From positions 1 through 43,473 of the forward strand of contig JAILZY010000023.1 of the NCBI GenBank assembly GCA_023512255.1: a stretch of 43,473 bases of DNA, written 5' to 3'. The DNA is from a bacterium. GTDB lineage: Bacteria > SZUA-182 > DTGQ01. Position numbers and translations under genes: made by a program. The notes under the pieces are model-generated. The model ran no database searches and was not told where the DNA came from. It saw only the letters and a program-made list of their open reading frames with translations. Each line of letters begins with the position of its first letter. Within the stretch, counting starts at the first letter, position 1. Below are positions 19,805-28,934 of this stretch, piece by piece.

Positions 19805-20734
19805 ATGGCTATTGCAGAACCAGACAGGGAAGCAAGGAATCTTCCTAATGAAATCCCTGATTGGGGGGATAACTTTTCAGAATCGGGCGATTTGATCCAA
19901 AAAAGACGCCGGCCCTGGGTAGCCGGCCTTTTAACCTTGCTGGTCATCGGATTGGGACAGGTGTATAATGGCGAATTTATTCAAGGGGTTTGGTACTATC
20001 TTGGGTCAGTCGGCTTAAGCCTGCTGGCAGCCTTTCTGATCCTTTTCCTTCCCCCTCCCCTGAATCTCCTGGCCCTTGCCTTGGGCTTTATTTACTTTAT
20101 CTATATCTTTCTGGTAAGCTGGGCGGAAGCTCAACGCAAAGGAAGCACTTACTGCCTCAAGCCATATAACAGAACCTATATTTACATTCTCCTGGTATTC
20201 TTTAGCTGGTATGTGGTTAATCCGCTTGTCTCTCAAATTACCCAAAATAATATCGTTCACGCCTACCGGGTAGTGGCCACCTCCATGCTACCTACCATTT
20301 TGGATGGCGATCATATTCTGGTAAATGAATTGATTTATAAATTTTCTTCACCACAGCGGCTCGATGTGGTCGTATTTAAATATCCTAGAAATGAGAGTCA
20401 GTATTTCATCAAGAGGGTCATCGGCCTTCCCGGGGAAACGATTCAAATCCGGGCTAAACAATGCTATATTAATGGGCAGCCAGTTCAGGAAAAATATGTG
20501 ATTCATGCCGGAAGCAGTCCAGCAGATTATCCCGAGCTGGATAACTTCGGCCCCTTGACCATCCCGGCTGACTCTTTCTTTGTTATGGGTGACAACCGAG
20601 ACTGGAGCATGGATAGCCGCACCTTTGGTCCGATCAAACGATCAAAGATTCTAGGCAAGGCGTTCATGGTCTATTGGCCAGGGACCATACACGGGGAGAT
20701 GATTTGGAGTCGGATCGGAAAGAAGATTGATTGA
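19805..20734 (+). CDS. lepB: Signal peptidase I with N-terminal membrane domain
   Basis: Removes signal peptides from exported proteins at the membrane. The 309-residue protein has the Ser-Lys pair: Ser160 in ATSMLPT and Lys203 in FIKRVIGLPGE, plus FVMGDNRDWSMDSR and a closing KAFMVYWP. The first 150 residues are unusual: a cytosolic acidic start, then about three hydrophobic segments (VAGLLTLLVIGLGQVYNGEF, a second to residue 80, LLALALGFIYFIYIFLV) resembling small integral membrane domains found on their own in other bacteria, before the usual anchor at about 130-145. Starts at 19790 and 19805 are both possible; GGGAGG precedes 19805 closely. Confidence 0.9.
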   Translation: MAIAEPDREARNLPNEIPDWGDNFSESGDLIQKRRRPWVAGLLTLLVIGLGQVYNGEFIQGVWYYLGSVGLSLLAAFLILFLPPPLNLLALALGFIYFIYIFLVSWAEAQRKGSTYCLKPYNRTYIYILLVFFSWYVVNPLVSQITQNNIVHAYRVVATSMLPTILDGDHILVNELIYKFSSPQRLDVVVFKYPRNESQYFIKRVIGLPGETIQIRAKQCYINGQPVQEKYVIHAGSSPADYPELDNFGPLTIPADSFFVMGDNRDWSMDSRTFGPIKRSKILGKAFMVYWPGTIHGEMIWSRIGKKID

Positions 20735-20770
20735 TGATCGCATATTGATTGATGATTGATGATCGCCTGA
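20726..20770 (+). repeat. Short tandem duplication after lepB
   Basis: GATTGATTGATGATCGCATA is followed by TTGATTGATGATTGATGATCGCC, i.e. two copies of a GATTGATGATCGC unit overlapping the lepB stop codon. Confidence 0.7.
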
Positions 20771-20826
20771 AGATGGCTCAATTCATGAGAAATTGTGAGT
20801 TTTAACCTGAGAGGGCCTGAGCGGGT

Positions 20827-20940
20827 TCTTTCTCTTAAGTGCGCAACACAAAGTGCGCAAGCAGATCAATTATCCGCTATCAATTGTAGATTCAAGACCT
20901 TGTGTCCGCCCCCAGCTTGGGCATTTTATTAGCGAAAAGA
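20827..20940 (-). repeat. Repeat family R1, copy C
   Basis: Read on the minus strand it begins TTTTCGCTAATAAAATGCCC then AAGCTGGGGGCGG, as in copy A, and ends in GCGCACTTTGTGTTGCGCAC. Its interior GCTATCAATTGTAG matches the interior of copy B. It fills most of the gap between lepB and the convergent pyrE. Confidence 0.65.
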
Positions 20941-21032
20941 TCACTTAATTTACAAGTCAAATTTATGAGTTTAGATTAGAATAGATAACTTGCAAACCCG
21001 CAACTTTGCCACCTCATAACTCACTTCATAAC

Positions 21033-21590
21033 TCACATATCCCCTATGCCTAGGTCTCTAATGGTGAAAATCGGCTCATACCTGTAGCCTGCCTTTTTGA
21101 TATTTTCTGCCCCACCAATCAGGCGATCAACCAAGCTCATAACCTTGACGATCTTGCATTCGGGAAACTCTTCCAAGATCTTCTGAATCGCTTTTAACAC
21201 CGAGGTGCCGGTGGTAATGACATCATCAACCACAATAATTCTATCCCTTGGTCCTAGCGCACCCTCAATCCACTTTTTGGTTCCTCTGCTCTTTGGTTCT
21301 TTTCTAACAAAAAAGGCAGAAATATTCTTTTTTTCAACTCCAGACAGTGTAGCTACTGCCATCCCTATGGGAATTGCTCCTACCTCAAGGCCGCCGATAG
21401 CCTCTATCTCATCGGGTAAGATTGAGTCAAGGATTATCCTGGCTACAAGATAGGCTCCCTGGGGGGTAGTGGTAGTCATTTTCCCGTCGATATAATAGTT
21501 ACTTTTTCCTCCATAGGCTAGCTCAAATTCACCGAATTTGAGAGACTTTTCTTTAATGATAGTCAGCAGTTGATTTCGATAATCGCTCAT
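21033..21590 (-). CDS. pyrE: Orotate phosphoribosyltransferase
   Basis: Joins orotate to PRPP to make orotidine 5'-monophosphate in pyrimidine synthesis. The 185-residue protein shows the PRPP-binding motif IIVVDDVITTGTSV, the substrate region FELAYGGKSNYYIDGK near residue 20, and a lysine-rich loop FVRKEPKSRGTKKWIEG at the position of the flexible catalytic loop. ATG at 21590 is preferred over a TTG at 21623 because it matches the usual N-terminus. The gene is convergent with lepB and followed by a tandem CATAACTCACTT duplication at 21015-21037. Confidence 0.93.
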   Translation of the reverse strand: MSDYRNQLLTIIKEKSLKFGEFELAYGGKSNYYIDGKMTTTTPQGAYLVARIILDSILPDEIEAIGGLEVGAIPIGMAVATLSGVEKKNISAFFVRKEPKSRGTKKWIEGALGPRDRIIVVDDVITTGTSVLKAIQKILEEFPECKIVKVMSLVDRLIGGAENIKKAGYRYEPIFTIRDLGIGDM

Positions 21591-21645
21591 GATCTCAAAG
21601 CCAAATAGGCTGCTCCTTTCCAAACGAAGTCTTAAAATTTAACGG

Positions 21646-21791
21646 TCCTCTCACTAACAAAGTGCGCAATTTGGGCGGACCCCCTTGTGTCCGCCCCTCT
21701 AATTGACCCCTCTAATTGATTAGGTAGTCATCCTACAATTAATTATGTAATAATTATGTAATTGGATCTGCTTTTGCACTTAGCGACAAAA
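21646..21791 (+). repeat. Repeat family R1, copy D
   Basis: CACTAACAAAGTGCGCAA is followed by GGGCGGACCCC, then TTGTGTCCGCCC, TGATTAGGTAGTCATCCTAC and TTTGCACTTAGCGACAAA. The two ends are inverted relative to each other (TAACAAAGTGC / GCACTTAGCG). Within it CCCTCTAATTGA is duplicated at 21695-21720, as if the element itself had acquired a tandem duplication. Confidence 0.65.
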
Positions 21792-21813
21792 CCAACCTTA
21801 GCCCAGGCCTTTT

Positions 21814-22668
21814 TTAGCGGGCCATTCTTTCCAGTCTAGCGATTCTCTCCTCAATCGGTGGATGGGTGCTGAAGAGGTTTTGAATGCCTACACCGCGCAG
21901 TGGGTTAACGATAAACATATGGGCAGTTGAGGGATTAGCCTCTAGGGGAATCATTCTAGTCCCCCGCTGGAGCTTGCGCAAGGCATCAGCCAGCCAGAGG
22001 GGATGTCCGCTTATTTTTGCTCCCTCATCATCGGCCATATACTCTCTAGAGCGCGAGATAGCCATCTGAATCAGCATAGCGGCAATCGGGGCCAGGATCA
22101 TCATTGCCAGAGCAGCCAGGGCGTTTCCTCCTCCTCCCCGGCGATCTCGGTCGTCTCCCCCAAGTCCGCCGAACAGAAGTGCCCATCTGGCCATTGAGGC
22201 CAGCATGGTAATTGCTCCAGCCATAACCGCAGCAATGGTGCTGATTAGGATATCCCGGTGTTTGATATGGGAGAGCTCATGAGCCAATACACCGGCCAGC
22301 TCATCACGGTCTAGCATCCTCAAGATGCCTGAGGTAACCGCGACCGCGGCATGCTTTGGATTTCTGCCAGTAGCAAAAGCGTTTGGGGATTCCTGTGGGG
22401 TGATATACACCCGTGGCATGGGCAGCCCAGCCTTTTTGGCCAGCGATTCCACAATGTCATAAAGCTCCGGAGCCTGCTCACGGCTGACCTCCTGAGCGCG
22501 GTACATGGCCAGGACAATCTTGTCACTGAACCAATAGGTGCCAAAATTCATGACTAGGGCCAAAATAAACGCGACCATCAATCCTTGCTGGCCGCCGATA
22601 GCATTCCCTGCAAGAACAAGTAACACAGTCAATAAAACCATCAGAAATGTAGTTTTTAGTGAATTCAT
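21814..22668 (-). CDS. htpX: HtpX-type membrane zinc metalloprotease
   Basis: A stress-linked inner-membrane protease that degrades damaged membrane proteins. The 284-residue protein has two N-terminal membrane segments, the zinc motif HELSH in [12 protein letters not shown], two further membrane segments after it, a Gly-rich loop [10 protein letters not shown], and the third zinc ligand in [11 protein letters not shown]. The C-terminus [14 protein letters not shown] is characteristic. The ATG at 22668 has AAGGAGG upstream at a slightly long spacing. Its neighbours are pyrE downstream and fmt upstream on the same strand. Confidence 0.94.
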   Translation of the reverse strand: MNSLKTTFLMVLLTVLLVLAGNAIGGQQGLMVAFILALVMNFGTYWFSDKIVLAMYRAQEVSREQAPELYDIVESLAKKAGLPMPRVYITPQESPNAFATGRNPKHAAVAVTSGILRMLDRDELAGVLAHELSHIKHRDILISTIAAVMAGAITMLASMARWALLFGGLGGDDRDRRGGGGNALAALAMMILAPIAAMLIQMAISRSREYMADDEGAKISGHPLWLADALRKLQRGTRMIPLEANPSTAHMFIVNPLRGVGIQNLFSTHPPIEERIARLERMAR

Positions 22669-22783
22669 TTAAGATCACAACCTCCTTTCCTTATAGGACC
22701 TCAAAAAACAAAGTCATCTCAAAGTTAGCTCTTTTTTTCTTTTTTAAGAGGGGATCCGGGAAGTTTATTTGCCTTAAAAACAC

Positions 22784-23746
22784 CTATGAGCTTGAGGAGC
22801 CAAATCGGTATTGGCCCTCCGGCTCCCGATGGCGAATTCCCTGAATATATTCCCAAGCAGGCATAGCCTCTTTCCCCTCAGGCTGAATTTGGATAAGGGC
22901 TAGGCTGCTGTTTTCTCCGGCCTCGACCACTAACCCCTCCTGACGACTAGCTCGTACGATTCTGCCAGGACAGTGATATCCTTGCTGTGAGTGCTCAGCA
23001 ACTTTAGCTTGAAGGAATTTTATCCGCCGTCCCATTAGATAGGAAAACGCTCCTGGCCAAGGGTTCAGTCCTCGGATCAATCTGCAGATTCTATCGGCTG
23101 GTTGGGTCCAGTCGATCAGTCCATCCTCCTTTTTTAAAAGCCGGCTATAGGTAGCTAACTCATTCTGCTGCCGGCAGCGGATTATCTTCCCCTCCTCATA
23201 CTGGCTAAGAGTTTCCAGCAAAGCCTCTGCTCCGAGCCTGGCTAGCCGCACCGAGAGAGTGCCAGCCGTATCGTCGGGCAAAATGACCTCCTCCCTCTGA
23301 AGGAGGATATCACCTGTGTCCACTCCCGCATCCATCTGAATAACGGTTACGCCTGTCTTTTCATCTCCCTCGATGATCGCCCACTGAATCGGCGAAGCGC
23401 CGCGATGTCTTGGCAGGAGCGAGCCGTGCACATTGATAAAGCCGTGGACCGGAATTGACAAAAGAGCATGTGACAGAATCTGTCCATAGGCTACCACTAC
23501 TCCAATGTCCGGCTTTGCCTGCTGCACTAGCTGCCGGCTGTGCGGGCTTGAGGCCCGCTCAGGCTGCTCGACCCGAATCCCTGCTTTCTGGGCCAAGACC
23601 TTGACTGGCGAAGGACAAAGTCGCTGCCCTCGCCCCTTTGGCCTGTCAGGCTGAGTGATCACTAGCTCGACCTTATGGTGGCTATGAATAAGGGCTTCGA
23701 GAGAAGGGCAGGAAAACTCCGCGGAGCCAAAAAAAACAATTTTCAA
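22784..23746 (-). CDS. fmt: Methionyl-tRNA formyltransferase
   Basis: Formylates initiator Met-tRNA using 10-formyltetrahydrofolate. The 320-residue protein has FFGSAEFSCPSLEALI near the start, the catalytic region HGSLLPRHRGASPIQWAI with Asn/His/Asp, and MDAGVDTGDIL, followed by the C-terminal OB-like tRNA-binding domain. The start codon is TTG at 23746, placed seven bases after GGAGG; no in-frame ATG fits. It lies downstream of def on the same strand, the common def-fmt order. Confidence 0.95.
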   Translation of the reverse strand: MKIVFFGSAEFSCPSLEALIHSHHKVELVITQPDRPKGRGQRLCPSPVKVLAQKAGIRVEQPERASSPHSRQLVQQAKPDIGVVVAYGQILSHALLSIPVHGFINVHGSLLPRHRGASPIQWAIIEGDEKTGVTVIQMDAGVDTGDILLQREEVILPDDTAGTLSVRLARLGAEALLETLSQYEEGKIIRCRQQNELATYSRLLKKEDGLIDWTQPADRICRLIRGLNPWPGAFSYLMGRRIKFLQAKVAEHSQQGYHCPGRIVRASRQEGLVVEAGENSSLALIQIQPEGKEAMPAWEYIQGIRHREPEGQYRFGSSSS

Positions 23747-23798
23747 ATCTCATCCTCCCACATTTCTATTATTCGATTTATTATTCGCTCTTATCTTT

Positions 23799-23861
23799 TT
23801 CACATTCGATCTTCTCTCTTCACCCTGGTTCACATTCGATCTTCTCTCTCTTTCACCCTGG
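23799..23861. repeat. 30-base tandem duplication between def and fmt
   Basis: TTCACATTCGATCTTCTCTC then TTCACCCTGG at 23799-23828 is repeated at 23829-23861 with a three-base insertion. Confidence 0.85.
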
Positions 23862-23872
23862 ACAACAATTCA

Positions 23873-24385
23873 TTATCTGGCTGCCAATTTAGCCTTTTTT
23901 CGCAACTGCGACTTGAGCAGATCTCGTTTGACCTTACTCATTCGGTCGATAAATAGAACCCCATCCAGATGATCAAGCTCATGTTGGATCACCCGAGCCA
24001 GCAGGTCTTCCGCGGTCAGCTCGTGCACGACTTCCTCTAGATCCAGAAATTTCACCCTGACAAGCCGCGCCCGGCTTACATCCCCATAAACTTCAGGGAT
24101 GCTCAAACAGCCCTCTTCTCCGGTTATCTCTCCCGCCGAATACAGGATTTGGGGATTGATCATGACAAGCGGATTTCTGTCCTTAGCTTCATGAGCGATA
24201 TCGATCACTACCAGCCGCTTGAGCACTCCTACCTGAGGAGCGGCCAGACCTACGCCTGGCGCGGCATACATTGTCTCCAGCATATCCGAAGCCAGCCTCT
24301 TGATAGAGGAGTCAATCTGACCGATCGGAGCAGATTTATCTCGCAAAACAGAGGCTGGATATTTATAAATTTCTAAGATGGCCAT
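23873..24385 (-). CDS. def: Peptide deformylase
   Basis: Removes the formyl group from nascent proteins; a ferrous or zinc metalloenzyme in the cytosol. The 170-residue protein carries the three family motifs: GVGLAAPQVG, EEGCLSIPE with the metal-binding Cys, and QHELDHLDG with HExxH. It ends in a lysine/arginine-rich helix. ATG at 24385 begins MAILEIYKYPASVLR, the standard N-terminus. Co-directional with fmt, 126 bases apart. Confidence 0.96.
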   Translation of the reverse strand: MAILEIYKYPASVLRDKSAPIGQIDSSIKRLASDMLETMYAAPGVGLAAPQVGVLKRLVVIDIAHEAKDRNPLVMINPQILYSAGEITGEEGCLSIPEVYGDVSRARLVRVKFLDLEEVVHELTAEDLLARVIQHELDHLDGVLFIDRMSKVKRDLLKSQLRKKAKLAAR

Positions 24386-24536
24386 CGTGGTATCGTCTCT
24401 CTGCTTATTCAGGAATTATCTTGGGCCTTAAATATTACTGGATTATTCTCGATTAAAATCCTTTCTTTTCATAAGCATATGCTAAAATATTCTGCTTGTC
24501 AATGACTAATGGGAGCCGCCCAGATGTTCCCCAGGT

Positions 24537-24626
24537 AAAAAACAATAGTTGAAAGTGGGAGATCTAAGCGAAAAAACCTCTTTTTTTACCCCTGAAAGTG
24601 GTAAATGAGAAACTCCCCTCTATTGT
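24537..24626 (-). terminator. Probable terminator downstream of lolA
   Basis: Read on the minus strand, ACAATAGAGGGGAG near 24613-24626 can pair with CTCCC and CTATTGT near 24542-24562, followed by TTTTTT. A partial inner stem uses ACCACTTTCAGGGG. The pairing is imperfect and the loop large. Confidence 0.4.
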
Positions 24627-24644
24627 AATCTGGTCAATATCATA

Positions 24645-25439
24645 CTAGGATTGGATATAAATGGGGGAGCTTCCGGGAGCCGCCTCCCCATGCTCGGCCG
24701 CATTTGGCGGCAGATCCTCTTCGATTACATCTACCCCCTTGGGTGGAGTAAAATGAAATATGCTCTCTGACAATCCCTGGTTAAGCCGAACATTGAAAAA
24801 GTCGATCTCGTTGGTATTGCCGTATGGATCGATCAGAATGATCCCAGAGATTTCTAGGCTTTTAGCTTTGAGTTTTAATTGCATTTTCTTCATACTGGCC
24901 TGGGCTCGCTTAGGCAGAAGGTTTAAGAGAATGATGCTAGCGGCAGAGTCATTCGGTTTTGCCCCTTCGTCAGGCAGGCTGATGATGAAGCTTTGGCGCA
25001 GATTTCCAAGTCCTGCGAGGAAGGACAGCGGCGTTGTATCTTGCAGCACCGTGCTGGCCTTTCTTTTTACTACCTGGGCATCCTCGGGTACATACCAGAA
25101 GAAGTCTTTCTGGTTGATGACATAGAGCTGCTTTTCGGGAGACTCATAATCCCACTTCATCAGATTAGGCTTTTTGAAATACAGTTTTCCCTTGGCCTCG
25201 GTGGTTGTGTTCAGGGTTTGACTAAAGCTTTTTTGTCGAAAATCGGCCTGAAGATCGGAGAGTTTATCGTACCAGTCCTGAACGTGTTGGACGATTGGCT
25301 CTAGTTGCGCACCCGGCGCTGCGGCCAGGCACAGAGGAGGCCAAAGCCCAGCCGATACGGCGGCCGCAGCTGCTATTGTGGCTATAGTCACCATAAGGTT
25401 AACACTTGCCATAAGTTTACTTTTCATAGTCACTGCCAA
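24645..25439 (-). CDS. lolA: Outer-membrane lipoprotein carrier LolA
   Basis: A periplasmic chaperone that ferries lipoproteins from the inner to the outer membrane. The 264-residue precursor has a long hydrophobic signal (residues 10-40, possible cleavage after CLAAA) and a LolA domain: LQADFRQKSFSQTL, GKLYFKKPNLMKWDYESPEK, QLYVINQKDFFWYVPEDAQV, then DPYGNTNEIDFFNVRLN. The C-terminus is extended beyond the usual end. The TTG at 25439 is chosen as start because GGAGG lies six bases before it; the ATG at 25427 has no such site. It overlaps the ftsK end by 23 bases, implying coupled translation. Confidence 0.88.
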   Translation of the reverse strand: MAVTMKSKLMASVNLMVTIATIAAAAAVSAGLWPPLCLAAAPGAQLEPIVQHVQDWYDKLSDLQADFRQKSFSQTLNTTTEAKGKLYFKKPNLMKWDYESPEKQLYVINQKDFFWYVPEDAQVVKRKASTVLQDTTPLSFLAGLGNLRQSFIISLPDEGAKPNDSAASIILLNLLPKRAQASMKKMQLKLKAKSLEISGIILIDPYGNTNEIDFFNVRLNQGLSESIFHFTPPKGVDVIEEDLPPNAAEHGEAAPGSSPIYIQS

Positions 25440-27711
25440 TTAACACCTCCCGTGGTTTCCCCCCTTGGGGTTTGCTCACTACGCCGTCTCGCTCCATCAG
25501 CTCGATCATCCGGGCTGCCCGGTTGTATCCGATCCGCAAACGGCGCTGAATCATAGAAATTGAGGCTTGTCTGGTTTTAATTACCAGATCCACAGCTTTA
25601 TCATAAAGATCATCGTACTCTTCCTCATCGGCCTGCTTGCTCCCGCCGCCGGCTTTGATATCATCGGCAGAAAAGGTCAGGATGGTATCGTTATATTCTG
25701 GTCTGCCCAGCGCACGGAGATAGTTTACCAGCCGCTTGATTTCGCCCTCAGTAATAGATGAGCCATGAAGCCGGACAAGATCAGAGCTTCCAGGCGGCAG
25801 AAAGAGCATATCTCCTTGCCCTAGCAGCTTTTCTGCTCCATTGGCATCCAGAATGGTTCGAGAGTCGGTTTTCGAGGACACCCGGAATGAGATTCGGCTG
25901 GGGAAATTGGCCTTGATCAGCCCGGTAACCACATCAACGGAAGGCCGCTGGGTAGCGATGATCAGATGGATGCCTACGGCCCTGGCCATTTGAGCCAGGC
26001 GAATCAGCAGGGTTTCCACTTCACGGGCCGACATAATCATCAGATCGGCAAATTCATCAATAACAATGACAATATAGGGCAGGGGAGCGGCCGGCAGTAA
26101 TGGTTCCTTTTGGGATGGTTCCTCTTGGCTGGATGTTTTCGAGAGCTCATCGGGCAAAAGCTTTTGAGGCTGCTCATCTTGCTGCGGCTGGCCCTGTTCT
26201 TTGGAGAGGATGAGGTGATTATACTGGCTGATATTTCGGACTGCCGCCTCAGCTAGGAGCCGGTAGCGGTTTTCCATCTCCTGGGTAGCCCACCGCAAGG
26301 CACTGGCCGCCTCCTTCGGATCCACAACCACCGGAGTCAAAAGGTGAGGAATATCATTGTAGATTCCAAGCTCCAGCATCTTGGGGTCGATCATGATAAA
26401 CTTCACCTCATCGGGTGTGGCATTAAACAGAATACTGCAAATTAGAGCATTGATGGCCACACTCTTGCCTGATCCTGTAGCTCCGGCGATCAGCAGGTGA
26501 GGCATCTTGGCCAGATCGGTAACATAGGGACTGCCAGCAATATCCTTCCCAAGAGCCAGAGTTAGCCGAGAATTTGACTTGGCGAATTGCTCTGATTCCA
26601 GAATTTCCCGAAGATAGACCACCTCACGCTGCTGATTAGGAATTTCCAAGCCGACCACACTCTTGCCAGGCACAGGGGCCACGATCCGCACCGAGAGAGC
26701 CTTCATGGCCAGCGCCAGATCATCGGATAGATTAGCTATTTTCGAAATCTTGATCCCAGGCGCCGGCTCAAACTCATATCGAGTAACCACCGGCCCAGGA
26801 AGCACCTGGGTAACCTTACCCTGGACCCCAAAGTTTAGAAGTTTTTCTTCGAGCTTGCGGCAGCTCTCTTGAATCCACTGCCTGCTTTCAGCAGTATCCA
26901 CCTTTTTCGGCTGCTCAAGCAAAGAAAGGGGTGGGAGAGCTCCTTGCGGCAGGGAGGCGGCAGCAGGGGAGGGAGTCTCCTCAGGCAGATCTTCCACCTC
27001 ATCCCTCCTGGGCTGCTTCCCTTTGTGCTTGCTGCTGCGGCCTGCGGCTGATGGTTCGGATTGCTTTTTCTTGCCCCTCTTTTCTAGCGATGAGGCTTTA
27101 TGACCATCCCTTTGCCTGCTGAGCAGCAGCGGAATTTGGCTCCACAAAAAGCTTGCGGTTCGGCAGGTGGCTGAAGGCAGAAGGCAAATAAGATTTAGTA
27201 TGGAAATTTGTGTCAGGAGGATGACAGAAATTGAAAAAACCGTCAGCAGGATAAGACAGGTGCCTGCGGTGCCAAACGAGTAAACCATTTTCAAAGAATT
27301 GATGACCAGCTCTCCGAGCAGGCCGCCGTGGGAAAATCTGCCGAAGGGCTCACCCCCTGCTCCGCGCAGGCTCGGCGAAAGCAGGCCGCAGGCCGAGGGG
27401 AAAAACAGGAGAAGCCCCAGCACCTGGGAGAGTGTGTGCTTCATCTGGCGGCGGCTGATCTGGCTCCAGCCCCAAAATCCAAGCAGCAGCGGAATAAGGA
27501 AAGCAACCCCGCCGATTATGGTCAGGAGACGATCTGACAGCCAGGCACCGAACCTGCCCATGAGATTGTGAACCGCAGTCGTCGCTCCAAAGCTATTGAA
27601 GGATGGATCCTCAGGGTGATAGCTCAGCAGACTTACCAGGATGAACAGGGCCAGAGCAAAGAAGACAAGACCAAGAATTTCCTGAGTCAGTCGATGTTTT
27701 TCTGAATCCAT
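25417..27711 (-). CDS. ftsK: DNA translocase FtsK/SpoIIIE
   Basis: A septum-located ATP-driven DNA pump that clears chromosomes and aligns the dimer-resolution site. The 764-residue protein has four N-terminal membrane helices (residues 10-190), a short charged linker with Pro/Ser runs, and the alpha-beta motor with Walker A GATGSGKS from Gly410 and Walker B IVIVIDEFADLM. The C-terminal winged-helix gamma domain (ASISMIQRRLRIGYNRAARM, last 65 residues) reads KOPS-type polarity sequences. Unusual is a Gln/Pro/Glu/Ser-rich insertion of about 40 residues (about 497-540) between the motor strands just before Walker B. The start lies seven bases after the uppP stop. Confidence 0.95.
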   Translation of the reverse strand: MDSEKHRLTQEILGLVFFALALFILVSLLSYHPEDPSFNSFGATTAVHNLMGRFGAWLSDRLLTIIGGVAFLIPLLLGFWGWSQISRRQMKHTLSQVLGLLLFFPSACGLLSPSLRGAGGEPFGRFSHGGLLGELVINSLKMVYSFGTAGTCLILLTVFSISVILLTQISILNLICLLPSATCRTASFLWSQIPLLLSRQRDGHKASSLEKRGKKKQSEPSAAGRSSKHKGKQPRRDEVEDLPEETPSPAAASLPQGALPPLSLLEQPKKVDTAESRQWIQESCRKLEEKLLNFGVQGKVTQVLPGPVVTRYEFEPAPGIKISKIANLSDDLALAMKALSVRIVAPVPGKSVVGLEIPNQQREVVYLREILESEQFAKSNSRLTLALGKDIAGSPYVTDLAKMPHLLIAGATGSGKSVAINALICSILFNATPDEVKFIMIDPKMLELGIYNDIPHLLTPVVVDPKEAASALRWATQEMENRYRLLAEAAVRNISQYNHLILSKEQGQPQQDEQPQKLLPDELSKTSSQEEPSQKEPLLPAAPLPYIVIVIDEFADLMIMSAREVETLLIRLAQMARAVGIHLIIATQRPSVDVVTGLIKANFPSRISFRVSSKTDSRTILDANGAEKLLGQGDMLFLPPGSSDLVRLHGSSITEGEIKRLVNYLRALGRPEYNDTILTFSADDIKAGGGSKQADEEEYDDLYDKAVDLVIKTRQASISMIQRRLRIGYNRAARMIELMERDGVVSKPQGGKPREVLIGSDYEK

Positions 27712-27718
27712 AGCGTTT

Positions 27719-28552
27719 TTAGGTTCTTGTCAAAAAGAGGATAAGGCCGCTGCCAAGGGCCACAAGCCAGCAGTACCAGGCAAACATAGACAGACGATGT
27801 TGGCAGATGAGCCTTACCAGGTACTTGATGGCCAAATAGCCTACCACCGAGGCTGCCAGCGTGCCGGCTAGGATGGCCGGAAGGTTTGTTGTCGGCTGCC
27901 AGAAGAGATAGAGGCTGTCCTTCCCTTCCAGAATGGTTGCTCCCAGGATGGCTGGTATGGAGAGGAGGAAGGAATACTCAACGCAAGCCGAAGGCTCAAG
28001 GCCGCAAAATATGCCCATAGCGATGGTTGTTCCGGAGCGGGAGATGCCAGGGGTTATGGCTAACCCCTGAAAGAGCCCGATCAAAAGCGCATCTCGAATG
28101 GTCATCTCCTCAAGTTTTCGGCTAGTGGTGGGCATGCGTCTGCTGGCTAGCCAGAGCAGCCCTCCGGTGAGGCCAAGAGCCACAAGGACTAGAGATGGGG
28201 CTGAAAAGGTCTGCTCAAACAGATCCTTGAAGGCAAATCCAATAATAGCTGTGGGCACCGATCCGAGCACGATCATCAGCAAAACCTTCCTTCCCCGCTG
28301 AGTGGACCTAGAGGAGAGCGAATCTGATTTCCATCTAAACAGCCCCTCGACCATCTGAGCAATTTGCCTTCGATAATAGGTGAAAATGGCCAAAAGTGTA
28401 CCTAAATGTAAAAAAATTTCAAACAATAACCCAGGACGGTCAAAATTTTTAAAAAAAGATTCGATAATCACTAGATGACCCGAGCTGCTTACTGGGAAAA
28501 ATTCAGTCAATCCCTGAACGGTTCCAAGGAGAATAGATTGAAAAAAACTCAT
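27719..28552 (-). CDS. uppP: Undecaprenyl-diphosphatase UppP (BacA)
   Basis: Recycles undecaprenyl pyrophosphate to the monophosphate lipid carrier for cell-wall and polysaccharide synthesis; its gain of function confers bacitracin resistance. The 277-residue polytopic membrane protein carries both signature regions: GLTEFFPVSSSGHLVI near residue 15 and GISRSGTTIAMG with the catalytic Arg near residue 175. The ATG at 28552 has AAGGA nine bases upstream. It heads a minus-strand operon with ftsK and lolA, divergent from the exporter genes. Confidence 0.95.
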   Translation of the reverse strand: MSFFQSILLGTVQGLTEFFPVSSSGHLVIIESFFKNFDRPGLLFEIFLHLGTLLAIFTYYRRQIAQMVEGLFRWKSDSLSSRSTQRGRKVLLMIVLGSVPTAIIGFAFKDLFEQTFSAPSLVLVALGLTGGLLWLASRRMPTTSRKLEEMTIRDALLIGLFQGLAITPGISRSGTTIAMGIFCGLEPSACVEYSFLLSIPAILGATILEGKDSLYLFWQPTTNLPAILAGTLAASVVGYLAIKYLVRLICQHRLSMFAWYCWLVALGSGLILFLTRT

Positions 28553-28822
28553 GGAAATTTTTCCTTACCGCCTGTAGCTTGCGCTGTTTTATGGATACTT
28601 GTAGTTTTTTGAGATTTTATTTTTTTGCTATTTTATTTATTGATATATCTATTGATACTTAAAGAAGCGTCGCCAAATCACCTATCTGGCAAGTATATAT
28701 CGTTCTCTACATTATGTAAAGCTCAAAATGGAGAGATCAGAAGTTCCCCACTTTCCCTTCCAAAGAGATTACGATCTTCCTCATTTTTTGGTCTCTCTAA
28801 CATTTTTCTTGGTTAATTTAAA

Positions 28823-28851
28823 TTTTCAATTACCTATAAATTAAATAAAAT
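28823..28851 (+). promoter_or_regulatory. Predicted promoter of the exporter operon
   Basis: TTTTCA at 28823-28828 and TAAAAT at 28846-28851 are separated by 17 bases in a very AT-rich stretch. Transcription would start near 28858, about 75 bases before the adaptor gene. The rest of the 28553-28934 gap shows no supported gene. Confidence 0.45.
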
Positions 28852-28934
28852 TTCATCGTTATGCCGATCTTGCTATGAGGATCGGCCGCGGTACAAAATC
28901 AGTTGACTATCTTACAAGACAAGGGGAGACAGCA

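Noticed and set aside
24645-25439. Frameshift or fusion between ftsK and lolA because of their overlap
   Set aside because: Both proteins are complete; the 23-base overlap is explained by a TTG start with a well-placed GGAGG inside the end of ftsK.
28625-28816. 63-codon frame just before the exporter operon, considered as a precursor peptide
   Set aside because: It starts at a TTG without a ribosome binding site, precedes the predicted promoter, lacks a double-glycine motif, and reads like translated AT-rich non-coding DNA.
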